Source: Acanthamoeba castellanii str. Neff (Eukaryota > Discosea > Longamoebia > Acanthamoebidae). From it: a DNA stretch of 64,000 bases. The notes under the pieces were generated by a model. It ran no database searches, was not told where the DNA came from, and worked only from the letters and a program-made list of their open reading frames with translations. The first letter of the stretch is position 1. Every line of letters starts with the position of its first letter. This document shows, piece by piece, positions 21,705-31,272 of this stretch. A program made the position numbers and the translations under genes. Where the stretch lies: assembly GCF_000313135.1 (NCBI RefSeq), contig NW_004457490.1, positions 97,092-161,091 on the forward strand. The letters are read 5' to 3'.

Positions 21705-22526
21705 ATGGAGCCGTGGTGGGCAGCAACCACACCGCAGGAATGGATCGATAGGCTGGGCTGCAAAGTCACGGTTCAGCTGAAGGGAAGCCAGGCGCCAATC
21801 GAGGGCTTCCTCTACTCAGTCGATCCCGAGCTGCACCACCTCATGATCCTGCGACCAGCACCCCCAGCAGCTACTCTCGATAAGGTGCCTCCCCCCAACT
21901 CCACCACCGCATACGTTCTCAAGATTAAATTACTGAATCGATTTTTTTGCCATCATCTGCGCGATTAGCGGGTAGACTATCGCGTAGAGCGTGTGGTGGC
22001 GTTCGCTCATGCCATCACGGCCGTTCAATGTACGACTTGCTTCCCTGCGAGGCTTGTGCGTCCGTGCGTGTGTCGTGTCGTGCTGCATCTCTCTCTCTGA
22101 CTGCTGAGCGTGTGCGCAGTTGGGAGTGAGCGAGCGCCGATGGCGCTCGACGGAGACGCGAGCCGTCTATTCACGCACCCGCCACCAGCTCAAGCCGAGT
22201 CGACCACCACCACCGCCACCGCCTACACCACCACAAACTTCCAACACCGCAAGGCCGTCGTGCAGCAGCTGCTCGAGAAGGTCCTTCTTCTCCCCTTTCT
22301 CTGCCTTCACCATCATCATCACTATCATCATCAAGTCTCACCCACGTCTACCATTGTTGAACAGGCCCTGATCCCGCACGCCGAGGAGAAGGGCGGCGTG
22401 ATTGTGGTGATGGCCGGCGTGGCCTCGATCGACCCGCCCTACAACGCCGACTCATGTCGGTCGCGCAACGAGATCGTCCTCCAGCGCCTGCAGGCCATCC
22501 TCTCCACCCTTGTCCCCGCTTCATGA
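21705..22526 (+). CDS. Gemin6-like SMN-complex protein
   Basis: Four exons: 21705-21884, 21969-22029, 22120-22280, 22375-22526, all in phase. The N-terminal half is an Sm-like fold (TPQEWIDRLGCKVTVQLKG, then IEGFLYSVDPELHHLMIL, and VDYRVERVVAFAHAITAVQ), where the GFLYSVDP strand matches the Sm1 region of Gemin6. The C-terminal half carries the second conserved Gemin6 block, VVMAGVASIDPPYNADSCRS followed by RNEIVLQRLQAIL, close to the human V-A-G-V-L-T-I-D-P-P-Y motif. A Thr/Gln-rich spacer links them. Gemin6 pairs with Gemin7 in the SMN complex and helps load Sm rings on spliceosomal snRNAs. The protein is about 197 residues, slightly longer than human Gemin6. This is a confident call from two separate motifs. 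Confidence 0.9.
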
Positions 22527-22669
22527 AGGCCACCAGGGGTCCTGGGGGCACAACTGTTAGATGACGTCATCCGCCACCTTGAGGTGAAGCAGTCTTCTTT
22601 TGGTTGTAATGTCTTTTCATCAAGGAAAAGGACTGCAGCCTCTCCAACACCACACAACTCGAAGCAAAG

Positions 22670-23205
22670 ATGAAGTTCGTCGCCGTTTTGTTGTTCTGCA
22701 TGGTTTGCAGCTTCTCGTTCGCCAGCGCCAAGAAGGTCGCTACCGAGGCCACCGCACCACCACCCGACAACTACCTCTGCCCGCGTACGCTCAACAAGAT
22801 GATGATGATTATTAAAAAGTTAATTTGTTTTTTCCTCTTTTGATGTTTGGTGTGGGCGCAGTGTGCGAGTTGGTGGTGACATACGCCGAGGCCTATCTGT
22901 CCACGAACGCTACGGAGCAGGAGATCACCAACGCCCTCGACCGCGTCTGCAAAGTGGCCCCCGCCTTCCTGGCCGCCCAATGCGTCAACTTGGTGGCGAC
23001 TTACCTGCCCTGGATCATCACTCAGATTCTCGACGGTGAAAACGGCGGTACGTCCACCTTTTCCACATGCAGGCCTCCAACCAGGACGCACGCTCACTCG
23101 CACACTCACACCCACTCACACTCGCACTCGCACGCACACGCACACACTTCTGTCAAAAACACAGCCAAGCTCTGCGAGCAGATCACAGTATGCCCGTCGA
23201 ACTAG
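22670..23205 (+). CDS. secreted saposin-like (SapB domain) protein
   Basis: Three exons, 22670-22784, 22862-23047 and 23165-23205, give 113 residues. There is a signal peptide (MKFVAVLLFCMVCSFSFASA) and a single saposin B domain: CPLCELVVTYAEAYL, ALDRVCKVAPAFLAAQCVNL, VATYLPWIITQI and KLCEQITVC. The six cysteines follow the expected 1-6, 2-5, 3-4 order. The family includes lysosomal lipid-binding saposins and amoebapore-like membrane-active peptides of amoebae; which of these this is cannot be told from sequence. The third helix carries Asn-Ala-Thr, a possible N-glycosylation site, as in saposins. The second intron is a CACAC/CACGCA-rich tract. Confidence 0.85.
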
Positions 23206-23300
23206 GCATCAGTCGCTGCTTTTTTCGTGTGTGTGTGTGTTCACGCGGTCCACCTGAACAACGTTCGCCTTTGAGACTCTACATGTTGAGATGGTGATGA

Positions 23301-24648
23301 TCACTTGGGCGGCTGGAAGGCCTTGATGGTCTCGTAGAGCAGCGGGAGCTCCTCGACGAGGCCCAGGTGGTGCGGCCGCCAGCCCAGCACGTCGACGGCC
23401 TTCTTCGGGTTGACCACCACCGTGGCGTCGATGAACTGGCTCCAGAAATCGTCACCAGCCGGCTAGTAGGTGATGGTGCCGGCGAAGCCCACGAGCTTGG
23501 CGGCGCGCTGATTGAGCTCCTCCCACGTGGGCGAGCTGGTGGGCGAGGCGATGTTGAAGACCTCGCCCTTGGCCGCGTGAATCTTCTGCACCGCCAACAC
23601 GTAGGCCTGGGCCAGGTCGTCCACATGCACCCACGACCACTTGCGCTCGCGCTTTCCTGTCGGTTGGGCCACGTCAGTGTGTGCGTGTTGCGTGTTGCGT
23701 GTGCGGTTGTGTTGTGTGCGTGTGCGTGTGCGTGTGCGTGTGCGTGTGCGTGTGCGTGTGCGTGAGTACCGCGGATGACCAGGGTGTCGCCGGTGATGTT
23801 GAAGAGGTAGGAGGAGAAGCTGCCCGAGTAGCCGTAGACGAAGCTCGGGCGGATGACGACGCCGTTGATCTTGTCCTGGCCCACCACCGCCTTCTCGTGG
23901 TCGATGCGCCACTGGATGAGCGGGTGCGGGTTGACCGGCGTGGTCTCGTCGACCACCTCCTCCGGGCGGTCGCCGTACACCAGCACGCCCGACGTGTAGA
24001 TGAACGTCTTCTTTTGGTGCCAACCTTGCTCGGCCGTCTGACATCACCAGGACCACACAATCAATGCGGGCGTGGCGTGTGGCGTGTGGCGTGTGGCATG
24101 TGTCGTGTGTGTCGTGTGTCGTGTGTCGTGTGTGTCGTGTGTTGTGTGTCGTGTGTGCGGTGTGTGCCGTGTCGCTACCTCGACGACAAGATCGAGCAGC
24201 TGCTTGTTGGAACGGCCGGGCTGGGCCTCTGAGGTGTCGTACACGTTGTCGACGATGACGGACGCTTGCTTGACGTACTCGATGTAGGTCTCCGGCTTGC
24301 TCAGGTCTCTGTGTTGCGTGTCGTCGTCCTTGTTCAATCACGACCCACTGCGCAGCGTGGCCGTGGACGAAAAACGAAAAGGGCGGCGTACCCGAGGACG
24401 GGAATGATCTCGTCCCGACGGAGGGCTGCGGCCTTGTCCTCCCCTCGCACCAGGGCGTACACGCGGTACCCATTGCGCCTGAAGGCTCTCGCCACCTGGC
24501 CAAGAGAGTATTTACAATAATTTTTAATAAAAATTTGCACTTTTTATTTATTTTATTATTAGCAATAAAGGTGATAAAAAGTGGAGGGGACAGTGACCTG
24601 CAGGCCAATGTAGCCAGAACCGCCGCTTACGAACACTTTGGTGGACAT
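23301..24648 (-). CDS. NAD(P)-dependent epimerase/dehydratase with in-frame stop
   Basis: An atypical short-chain dehydrogenase. Exon 1 gives MSTKVFVSGGSGYIGLQ with the GxxGxxG dinucleotide loop; the next gives VARAFRRNGYRVYALVRGED; then TYIEYVKQASVIVDNV, TFIYTSGVLVYGDRPEEVVDE (with the Ser and Tyr of the catalytic region), VVIRPSFVYGYSGSF and WSWVHVDDLAQAYVLAV. At 23463-23465 the frame meets TAG after VGFAGTITY, yet 53 codons continue in the same frame (PAGDDFWSQFIDATVVVNPK to YETIKAFQPPK) with clear family character, to TGA at 23301. The stop could be a point mutation, a base error, readthrough, or could be removed with a 30-nt GT-AG segment (23463-23492). If translation stops there, the substrate-binding C-terminus is lost. 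Introns contain TGTGCG tracts. Confidence 0.85.
23705..23764. repeat. (GTGTGC)n intronic microsatellite
   Basis: About seven copies of gtgtgc in a row (23716-23763), preceded by gttgtgttg, inside an intron of the epimerase gene; on the coding strand it reads GCACAC. Confidence 0.9.
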
Positions 24649-24909
24649 GTGAGGTTTGTTGGTTTTGTTTTGTTAATGTGTTGTGTTGTGTTTCGTTTGG
24701 TGTTGGTTGTGTGCTTTGCCTGCGCTCAGTTTTGTGTGGCCTCTTTGCAGCACTCGGCGATTGGCCGCCGCTTGCGCCGAGAAGAACGAGGCGAGACGTT
24801 CGGCCGACCAGCGCGCCGAACAAGCAAGTCCCCTTATGTGCGAAGTTCCAACCCCCACTTCTACACGTCAGCTCCATTTCAACATATCATCATCATCATA
24901 AATATATGT

Positions 24910-26893
24910 TTATGTACATATTACATTGTTGGACACCACCAAACAAACGCTATGGCCAGGGCCTGCCAAGGGCGGCCAGCTCCACGCTCCTCCGTCGATG
25001 GGCCTCGACCGCGCCGCGCCGATCGTGGCCGTCGTCGGAAGGAGCTCGAGGGGCAGGCTTTGGTTGAGAGGGAAGCCACGGAGGCCTCCATGGTCGACCT
25101 GATGGTACTGCTGCGGCCAGGCCTGGTCGCCCTGGTGCTGGTGGTACGGCTGCGGCTGCGGCTGTGGGTGTCGGTGGAGGTGGAGCGCCGAGGGCGACGG
25201 CAGGGCCTGCGGGTGGTGAGCCAAGGCCGAGTGCGGCGTGGTGGTGGTAGGCGGGAGGACGTCGAGCGATAGCAAGAAGTGGTGGAGCGACGGCAACTGC
25301 GGCTGTGGCTGGGCGGGCGGCGCGGCAGTGTCGATCGTTGGTGGCGGCGGTGGAGGAGCTCGCGAGGCGGGGCTCGGCGGCCGACGCTTCGGTTGTCGCT
25401 CCACCACGTCCTCCTCCGGCGTAGTGGTGGCCACCTCGGCGGGGCTGCGGCTTCGCTTCCGCTGCGTCTTCCGCGCTGGGCGAGTGCCAGCAGGCGAGTC
25501 CCGACCCGGCGCCGGCTGCTTCGATCTTCGGCTGCTCCGGCGCTTCGCCGCGGCCGCCGGGAGCTGCTGTGCTGGTCGCGGTCGTGGTCGCGGGAGCGAT
25601 GACCACCGCCGGCGGCGGAGGCCTTGCCCTGGCTCAGCTGTTGGAGAAGAAGCTCGCGCTGCTGCTGCAGGTGCTTCTGCCGCCTACGCACAGCCTCCTC
25701 GGCGTCGGCGAGCTCGGCCACCATCACCGCCTGCAGCGGCGGCGATGGCCGGGCAGGTACCGCAGGTGGTGGTGGTACGGCCAGGCCGGGCGCGGGCAGC
25801 CCGTACGCGGTCGACAGGCCGACCGGGGTCGTGGGCGGCGACAGGGACGACGAGAGCGGAGGCGACGACGCGGACGAGGGCACGACGGTCGTCGGGTGGT
25901 GAAAGGGCGCCGCGATGGCCACGGACGTGGGCACGTGCATGTGCTGGCCGAGCTGGTGGTGCGTCGTCGCCGGCAGCGGCCATGAAGAAGAAGAGGGCTG
26001 CAGCGGCGGAGGAGCGAGAAAGTCAAGCCCGGCACCACCGGCGGTGCTGACCGGCAGACCGAAGTGGTTCCAATCCCAGGGCAACCGCAGCTGTTGGCGC
26101 TGTGCTCCGACGTGCGGCGGCTCTGGGTGTCGTTGCGTGTCGTGCAACGAAAGCGCGGGAACGTTCACGTGACCGAACGACGTCGCAAGGTTGCTCGACA
26201 CATCGACGATGGCATCTCGCCCAGGGGCCACCGTTGGCTGAGAAGACCCCCGCGGGGGTGCGGGGCGCAAGTCAGAGGAGGAGAAGGAAAGATGAAGAGA
26301 CGATGAAGAAGATGAAGAAGTGGACGTCGGGGGTGAGCTGCCGGCTGCGTGCTTGTCTTGGCGGCTCGAGGTGGAGGAGGTGGTCTCGTCGTGGCGGCCC
26401 TGGTTCCGGCGAGCACGACTCCTAGGGGCCGTTTCTGGGGGTGTGGCGCTACGTTTTGTCGTCGACGTGCGGGCGGCAGTTCCGGCGGGCGACGTGGAAC
26501 GCGTAGCGGTGGTTGATGTTGATGCTGAAGTAGCGGTGGAAGAGGACCTGCTTTTCTTCTTCCGCCTCGTGGGGGAGGTGGTGGTGATAGTGGTGGTGTT
26601 GCCTCCTTCGACTGGGCCGTCCTCTTGGGCCTCCTCGCTCATCGTAGTCGCCGTATTGAAGCTCGAGCGCTTCCTCTTTTGGTGACCCGCTGCTGCGGGC
26701 CGATGGTCGTCTACGCGTTGAGGGGCGCCGCCATCGTTGAGGATGAAGAGAAGCGAGGTCTTGTGCCATCTTTTTCTGCAGCCTTCGAAGATGAAGAAGA
26801 TTCGGACGCGTACGGGGAAGTAGAAGAGGGTGGAGGACCCGCAAGGCTCAGCAGAAGCTCGGCCATTTCATCGAGGTTCGAGGAGGCCGCCAT
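24910..26893 (-). CDS. long Ser/Pro/Gln-rich low-complexity protein
   Basis: No domain recognised. The start at 26893 (MAASSNLDEMAELLLSLAGP) precedes Ser-rich sequence with acidic and phosphorylatable stretches; the middle has SFGHVNVPALSLHDTQRHPE, a Pro/Ala region, and one clear coiled-coil segment (LADAEEAVRRRQKHLQQQRE). The C-terminal part is KTQRKRSRSPAEVATTTPEE followed by Pro/His/Gln runs ending NNVICT. The pieces lie in different frames. A single missing G at 25500-25502 (sense GGG read for GGGG) would join the coiled-coil half to the C-terminal half; the joint near 26690 needs an intron or another correction. Transcription factors and RNA-binding scaffolds often look like this, but that is a guess. 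Exon structure is uncertain. Confidence 0.5.
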
Positions 26894-27456
26894 GCCCGTA
26901 CTACAGTAGAGAGAGAGAGAGAGAGAAGAGAGAGTTCCAAGCGAAAGCAGAGGCAGTAGAGAAGAAGACAATGAGCCGTGCTGCCGTTGCTTGTAGCGTA
27001 GTGTCGTGTGAGCGGGAATGACGCCAGGCACTCCAACCAACCAACACACGAAACAGCCTCGTCCTCGTCTTGTGCTGCCGCTTTCCTGGGGTGATCTTGC
27101 TGGTCTTTACCCTGGTCAACCGCGTCATCGGCAATTGGCAGCTGCACGTGGTGCGCCCTGGAACTGCGGGAGCTCTTCGCCTTTTGCCGAGCTGCTGCGC
27201 CGTGTTCACCACCACGGAACCCCAGGTGCGCTCCACACACTTGTAGCTCACTTTGGCAAAAGCTACGCGCGGGGAAACCCATCAGCCGGGTATGGACGCC
27301 ACCAAGGTCTGCAACTCAAGAAGAACACACTCAAAAAGAAGAAGAAGAGCACAGGACCCCCAAAAAAGTGTGCACCTTCCAAAGCAGTGCTTTTCCGCGC
27401 GGGCAGTTGTAGTCGGTTCAAATAAAACAAGAAAAGAAGCCGGCGAGCTGGCTTCT
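26894..27456. other. intergenic region with a hydrophobic open stretch
   Basis: A 563-bp gap between two minus-strand genes. It starts with a GA repeat (26910-26931). A plus-strand stretch at about 27056-27240 would encode a hydrophobic segment (VILLVFTLVNRVIGNWQL), but has no ATG and no supported splice partner, so I do not call it a gene. Confidence 0.35.
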
Positions 27457-29503
27457 TCACTCGTACCACTTGAGGGCGCCCACGACGACAAAGCGGCTGG
27501 GGAGAGGTCCGGGGCAAGGGGCCAGCACGGTGAGCTTCTTCTTCTCCACGTTGACGTCCGTGCTGTGTGGTGTGTGCGTTGCATTGTTGCGAGGGAGCGT
27601 CACGCACACGTGCGTTAGCGTTGTGACGTGTGTCATAAGAACGATACAACACCACTCTTAGAGAGAGGCAGGTGGTGCGTACATGTACAGGAAGCCCGCG
27701 AGGTTGGTTTCGAGCAGGGCCTCGGGCGTCTTGGCGTGCGAGACGCCGATGATGGAGTGCACGATCTCCTGGGAGGGCTGGACCTCGACCAGCTTGGTGG
27801 GCGTGATGGTGCGCTCGGCGCCGATGGGCAGGGCGGACGATGGCGCGCGCGGACCGCCGCCGATGCGGTAGATCGAGATATCGGCAAAGTCGATGAGCGT
27901 CGAGTGCGGGCTCAGGTCGCCGCTGGGTCCATAGAAGTACTCCCTAATCTTGTCCACCCGCGTCTGCACATTGGCGTTAGCCTCCACCTACCCAGCACAC
28001 ACGACGCACACGACGCGCACACGACGCGCACACGACACGACACGACACACGGCAGATGGGGTGGAGTACCTGACGTCTGAAGTTGGGATCTCGGGTCACG
28101 ACGCCACCAGATTTGTACAACTTGATCACCTCTGTCCGGAAGAAAGTAGAGCCCATGGTTGGGTCTAACACACGACACGCCGTGCAGTGGAGGAAAAATA
28201 AAACTAAAAATGGCCAGGCGAGCGCGTACGTGTTCTCCTGTCCTGGACCTGGGAGAGGTCCTGCTGGAGGTCCGAGTAGAGTCGCTCGTTGTCGAGGACG
28301 AGGACGACGGTCGCCCTGGTGGCGTCGATGGCCTGTCGGATGAGTTCGTACCCGACGCCGTCGATCCACCCGCACGTGTTCACGATCAGCCCACCGACCG
28401 ATGCTGGGTTGGGCCACCACAACCAAAGAAAGTCGAATGAGTTGATGACAAAAGAATAAAGAGCAGACAACATGATGGTGATGATGCCGAAGAGGATGAT
28501 GATTGATGATGGTTGGCTACCTGCTTGATTGAGCTCCATGCGGCGGTTGATGTCTCGCAGGAGGTTGCTGACCTGCAGCTTGTAGAGGTCGGGGTTGCTG
28601 CCGGGCGTCACGTCGCCGTACCAGTACACGAGCGGCGTCGCGAACTCGTAGCCCTCCTGCATTCACAATGGCCAAACGTCAGAACCGCTGCTGAGGCCTC
28701 ATCGCCACCACCACCACCAAGTGTTGAGCCGAGCCGTTCGTTTAATAAACCCAACGTACAGACACGTCAACAGGCTTCTCGATTGGCAAAGAGGCGATCA
28801 TGCCAGGCACCGAAGAACCCTGAACACAACACGGCACCACAACACAACACAACACAACGATGGCCACGACACGACACGACACGACACGATACACGACACG
28901 ACACACAACGCAGTGACGTCAGCGATCCCAAGCAATGGCCCAAAACGAGCGGCAGAGTGGGCTTCGTACTTGGCCCACGTCGAGGTCGACGACGGTGGGT
29001 GTGCGCCCGAGCCGAGCGGCGTAGGATGCGAGGATGCGGCTGAGGGACGACTTGCCGGTGTCGGTCGGGCCGACGATCATCACCCGCGGGCCCTGCTTGT
29101 CCGTCCGCTCGGCCATGTCGCGCATCTCCTCGAGCATGCCGTGGACGTTCATGTAGGCGTTCATGGGCGTCTCCTTGCCCACGTAGGCGTGGCACTGGCC
29201 CGTCACTTCGATGGTGCAGCCGTGCCACGAGAAGAGGGCGAACTTGCACCGGGTGAACGTGTAGGCTCGGTCCTTCGCCAGCTCCGTGCCGAATATCTCG
29301 CCCGTGCCGTCCGTCATCTACACCACACCGCAGACCAATAAATCAGATTTAAAAGAAAAGAAATAAAGAAATAAATAACGATGGTGGCGTGCCTTGAGCG
29401 TGATTTTCACATCTTTGTCGACTTCAATGCGCAGCTCCTCCTGGCGCATGAGGTGCCACGAGCGCACGCTCTCCATTTCCTGTGTCTGCTGTGGCGCGTT
29501 CAT
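27457..29503 (-). CDS. clp1: polynucleotide 5'-kinase / cleavage factor Clp1
   Basis: About eight exons. The N-terminal beta-sandwich (LRIEVDKDVKITLK, GTELAKDRAYTFTRCKFALF, SWHGCTIEVTGQCHAYV) is followed by NVHGMLEEMRDMAE and a Walker A loop GPTDTGKSSLSRIL, then TVVDLDVGQ (the D-D-x-x-Q region), PLVYWYGDVTPGSNPDLYK, GLIVNTCGWIDGVGYELI and a C-terminal domain with SIIGVSHAKTPEALLETN and FVVVGALKWYE. This order is diagnostic of Clp1, which joins Pcf11 in pre-mRNA 3'-end cleavage and, in metazoa, phosphorylates RNA 5' ends in tRNA splicing. The P-loop Lys and Ser are intact, so ATP binding is expected. Introns contain CACGACACG tracts (28016-28050, 28840-28912). It diverges from the TDP2-like gene over about 238 bp. 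Confidence 0.95.
28836..28912. repeat. cacaac / cacgacacg intronic tract
   Basis: A simple-sequence run (acacaacacaacacaacac then gacacgacacgacacgatac) filling an intron of the clp1 gene. Similar tracts sit in introns throughout the window, for example 5017-5067, 56911-56938 and 59356-59427. Confidence 0.85.
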
Positions 29504-29741
29504 CGCAATCTCCTCCTCTCTGGCACTACTGTGCCGCACAGCTCCTCTGCTGCCGTTTTTTCAGCGGCCGTCTTCTTTGTCGAAGCTTTTTCTCTTTCTG
29601 ATTTTATTCCGAATTTCTTTTCTGCCTCATAGCTCACATTCTTTGCAAAAATAGGAAAGCGGTGAAAGTTGAGCACCATAGCTTGGTTGCTACAAACAAG
29701 AAGAGAAGCACAAACCAAGACTACGACAAGACAGACCAGAG

Positions 29742-31150
29742 ATGAGCCTGGCGGACCAGCTGAGCAGGAGCCGGTTGCGCAAAGTAGACAAGCCGAAGGA
29801 GCCACCATCGCTGCTCAAGGAACTCAACGCCTACTCCACTGTCGACCTCACCAAGCTACGCGCGACCAGCATCCCCGCACGTCGCTTCGACCCTAGCTCG
29901 GACCAGTGGGTCCCCTGTGACCCTGCCTCGGTATCTACCACGTTTTATTCATTTTATTTAGTTTTTAATTAAAGCAATTACTTATTCTCCCTCTACGGCA
30001 ATACAGAGCGCCGGCACCCTGCCACCGAAGCTGAGGGTCTTGACCTTCAATGTGTGGATCCAACAGGACTTCCTTGACCAGAGGTACACATGGTGGCGTA
30101 TGTGCTGGAATGTGCTTGGAATGTAGAGTGTGCGAGTGGGTGCTTATCTGGTGTCCATCCGCCCATCCAGAATGGGCGCGCTGGTGTCCATCCTCGAGCA
30201 GGAGAAGGTCGACATCGCGGCACTGCAGGAGGCCACGCCCAAGCACCTCGAACAGCTCCATGCCCATCCCTACGTCAGGTTCGTGGTCGAACCATTCTTG
30301 ACGTCTTTGCGCTGGCTGCGTCGGTTTTGGTGATGAAGCCTCACACCAGGCGGCACTTCTCCGTGAGCGGATTTGAGGGCCAGTGCTCGACCTACAAGAC
30401 CCTGATCCTGTCCAAGATACCCTTCGCCTCGCTGATCTCCAGCGACATGCCCTATTCGGGGAGGAAGGTCACCACCGGGTCCTGGAGGTTCTGCGCTCCA
30501 GGTATCGCCCAGCTCCCCCGGAGTGCGGTCATGTGTGATTGCTTACCACGACGGTCCACTCCAAACAACGCAGGTGGAGCGGAACAGAGCTTTGCGCTCA
30601 GCTCGGTCCACCTCACGAGCGAGGCCAACGATTGGAAGCCGCGAATGGAGCAGCTGGGCTTCTTGGACTCCAGGGTGGGCCCGACCACGACACCTCGGTC
30701 ATCGTCGGCGACTTCAACTTCTTGTTCAAGCGCGAGGAGGTAGGTTCGTCTACCTATAGGAGTGGACGAAGTGTTCACCTTGTGGCTCGCTGCGTGATTG
30801 ATCATCAACAGAAGGCGATCGAATCCAACGGCTACACGGACGTGTGGCATGAGCTGCATCCCACCGACCCCGGCACCACCTTTGACAGTACCATCAACCA
30901 CCACGCCGCCAGCACCACCATGCCCAACTTTGCTGCGCGCCTCGGTACCACCAAGCCACCTTTTTGAGTGCCAATGGTGGTATCATCAAAAATGGCTGAC
31001 TCTCTCATCTGCCGGCAGACCGAGTGACGCTGAATCCAAGGTCGGGTGGCGGGCGTCGAAGATCAGCATTGTGGGCAAGACGCCCATCGTCCCCGGCCAG
31101 CTCTTATCTCTGATCACTGGGGCCTCCTCACCACCTTCAAGTCCAGCTAG
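29742..31150 (+). CDS. endonuclease/exonuclease/phosphatase protein, TDP2-like (frame-disrupted)
   Basis: An exonuclease-endonuclease-phosphatase fold protein. Visible motifs in order: LRVLTFNVWIQQDFLDQR (TFN metal site), VDIAALQEATPKHLEQL (catalytic Glu), SSVHLTSEANDWKPRMEQ (the SxHL strand), DTSVIVGDFNF (GDxN), TFDSTINHH, and LISDHWGLLTTF (the SDH site). The final SDHWGLL matches tyrosyl-DNA phosphodiesterase 2, which removes topoisomerase II adducts from DNA 5' ends, so TDP2-like is the best call. Three frame breaks occur, each repaired by one extra base in a homopolymer: GGG at 30677-30679, AA at 31033-31034 (giving DRVTLKSKVGW) and TT at 31104-31105 (giving LFISDHW). So the gene is either misassembled or newly decaying. 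Exon 1 is 29742-29931, and later introns are short. Confidence 0.82.
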
Positions 31151-31272
31151 CGTCACTTGCGCTACTGTACAGGTCAGCCAGGCTGATTGGTCCACCTCAG
31201 CCGTATTGCAGTGTTTGACGAGTTTGACGGCGTGGACACTTGTTGTGTTGTATGTTCACAACTGACCAAAAG

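Noticed and set aside
25238..26050. Plus-strand Gly/Arg-rich open frame of 270 codons
   Set aside because: It is opposite the Pro/Ser-rich minus-strand gene; GC-rich sequence leaves all frames open, and no domain or start context supports it.
27056..27240. Hydrophobic plus-strand open stretch that could be a membrane protein
   Set aside because: No ATG, no compatible splice sites and no similarity that I recognise; left as intergenic.
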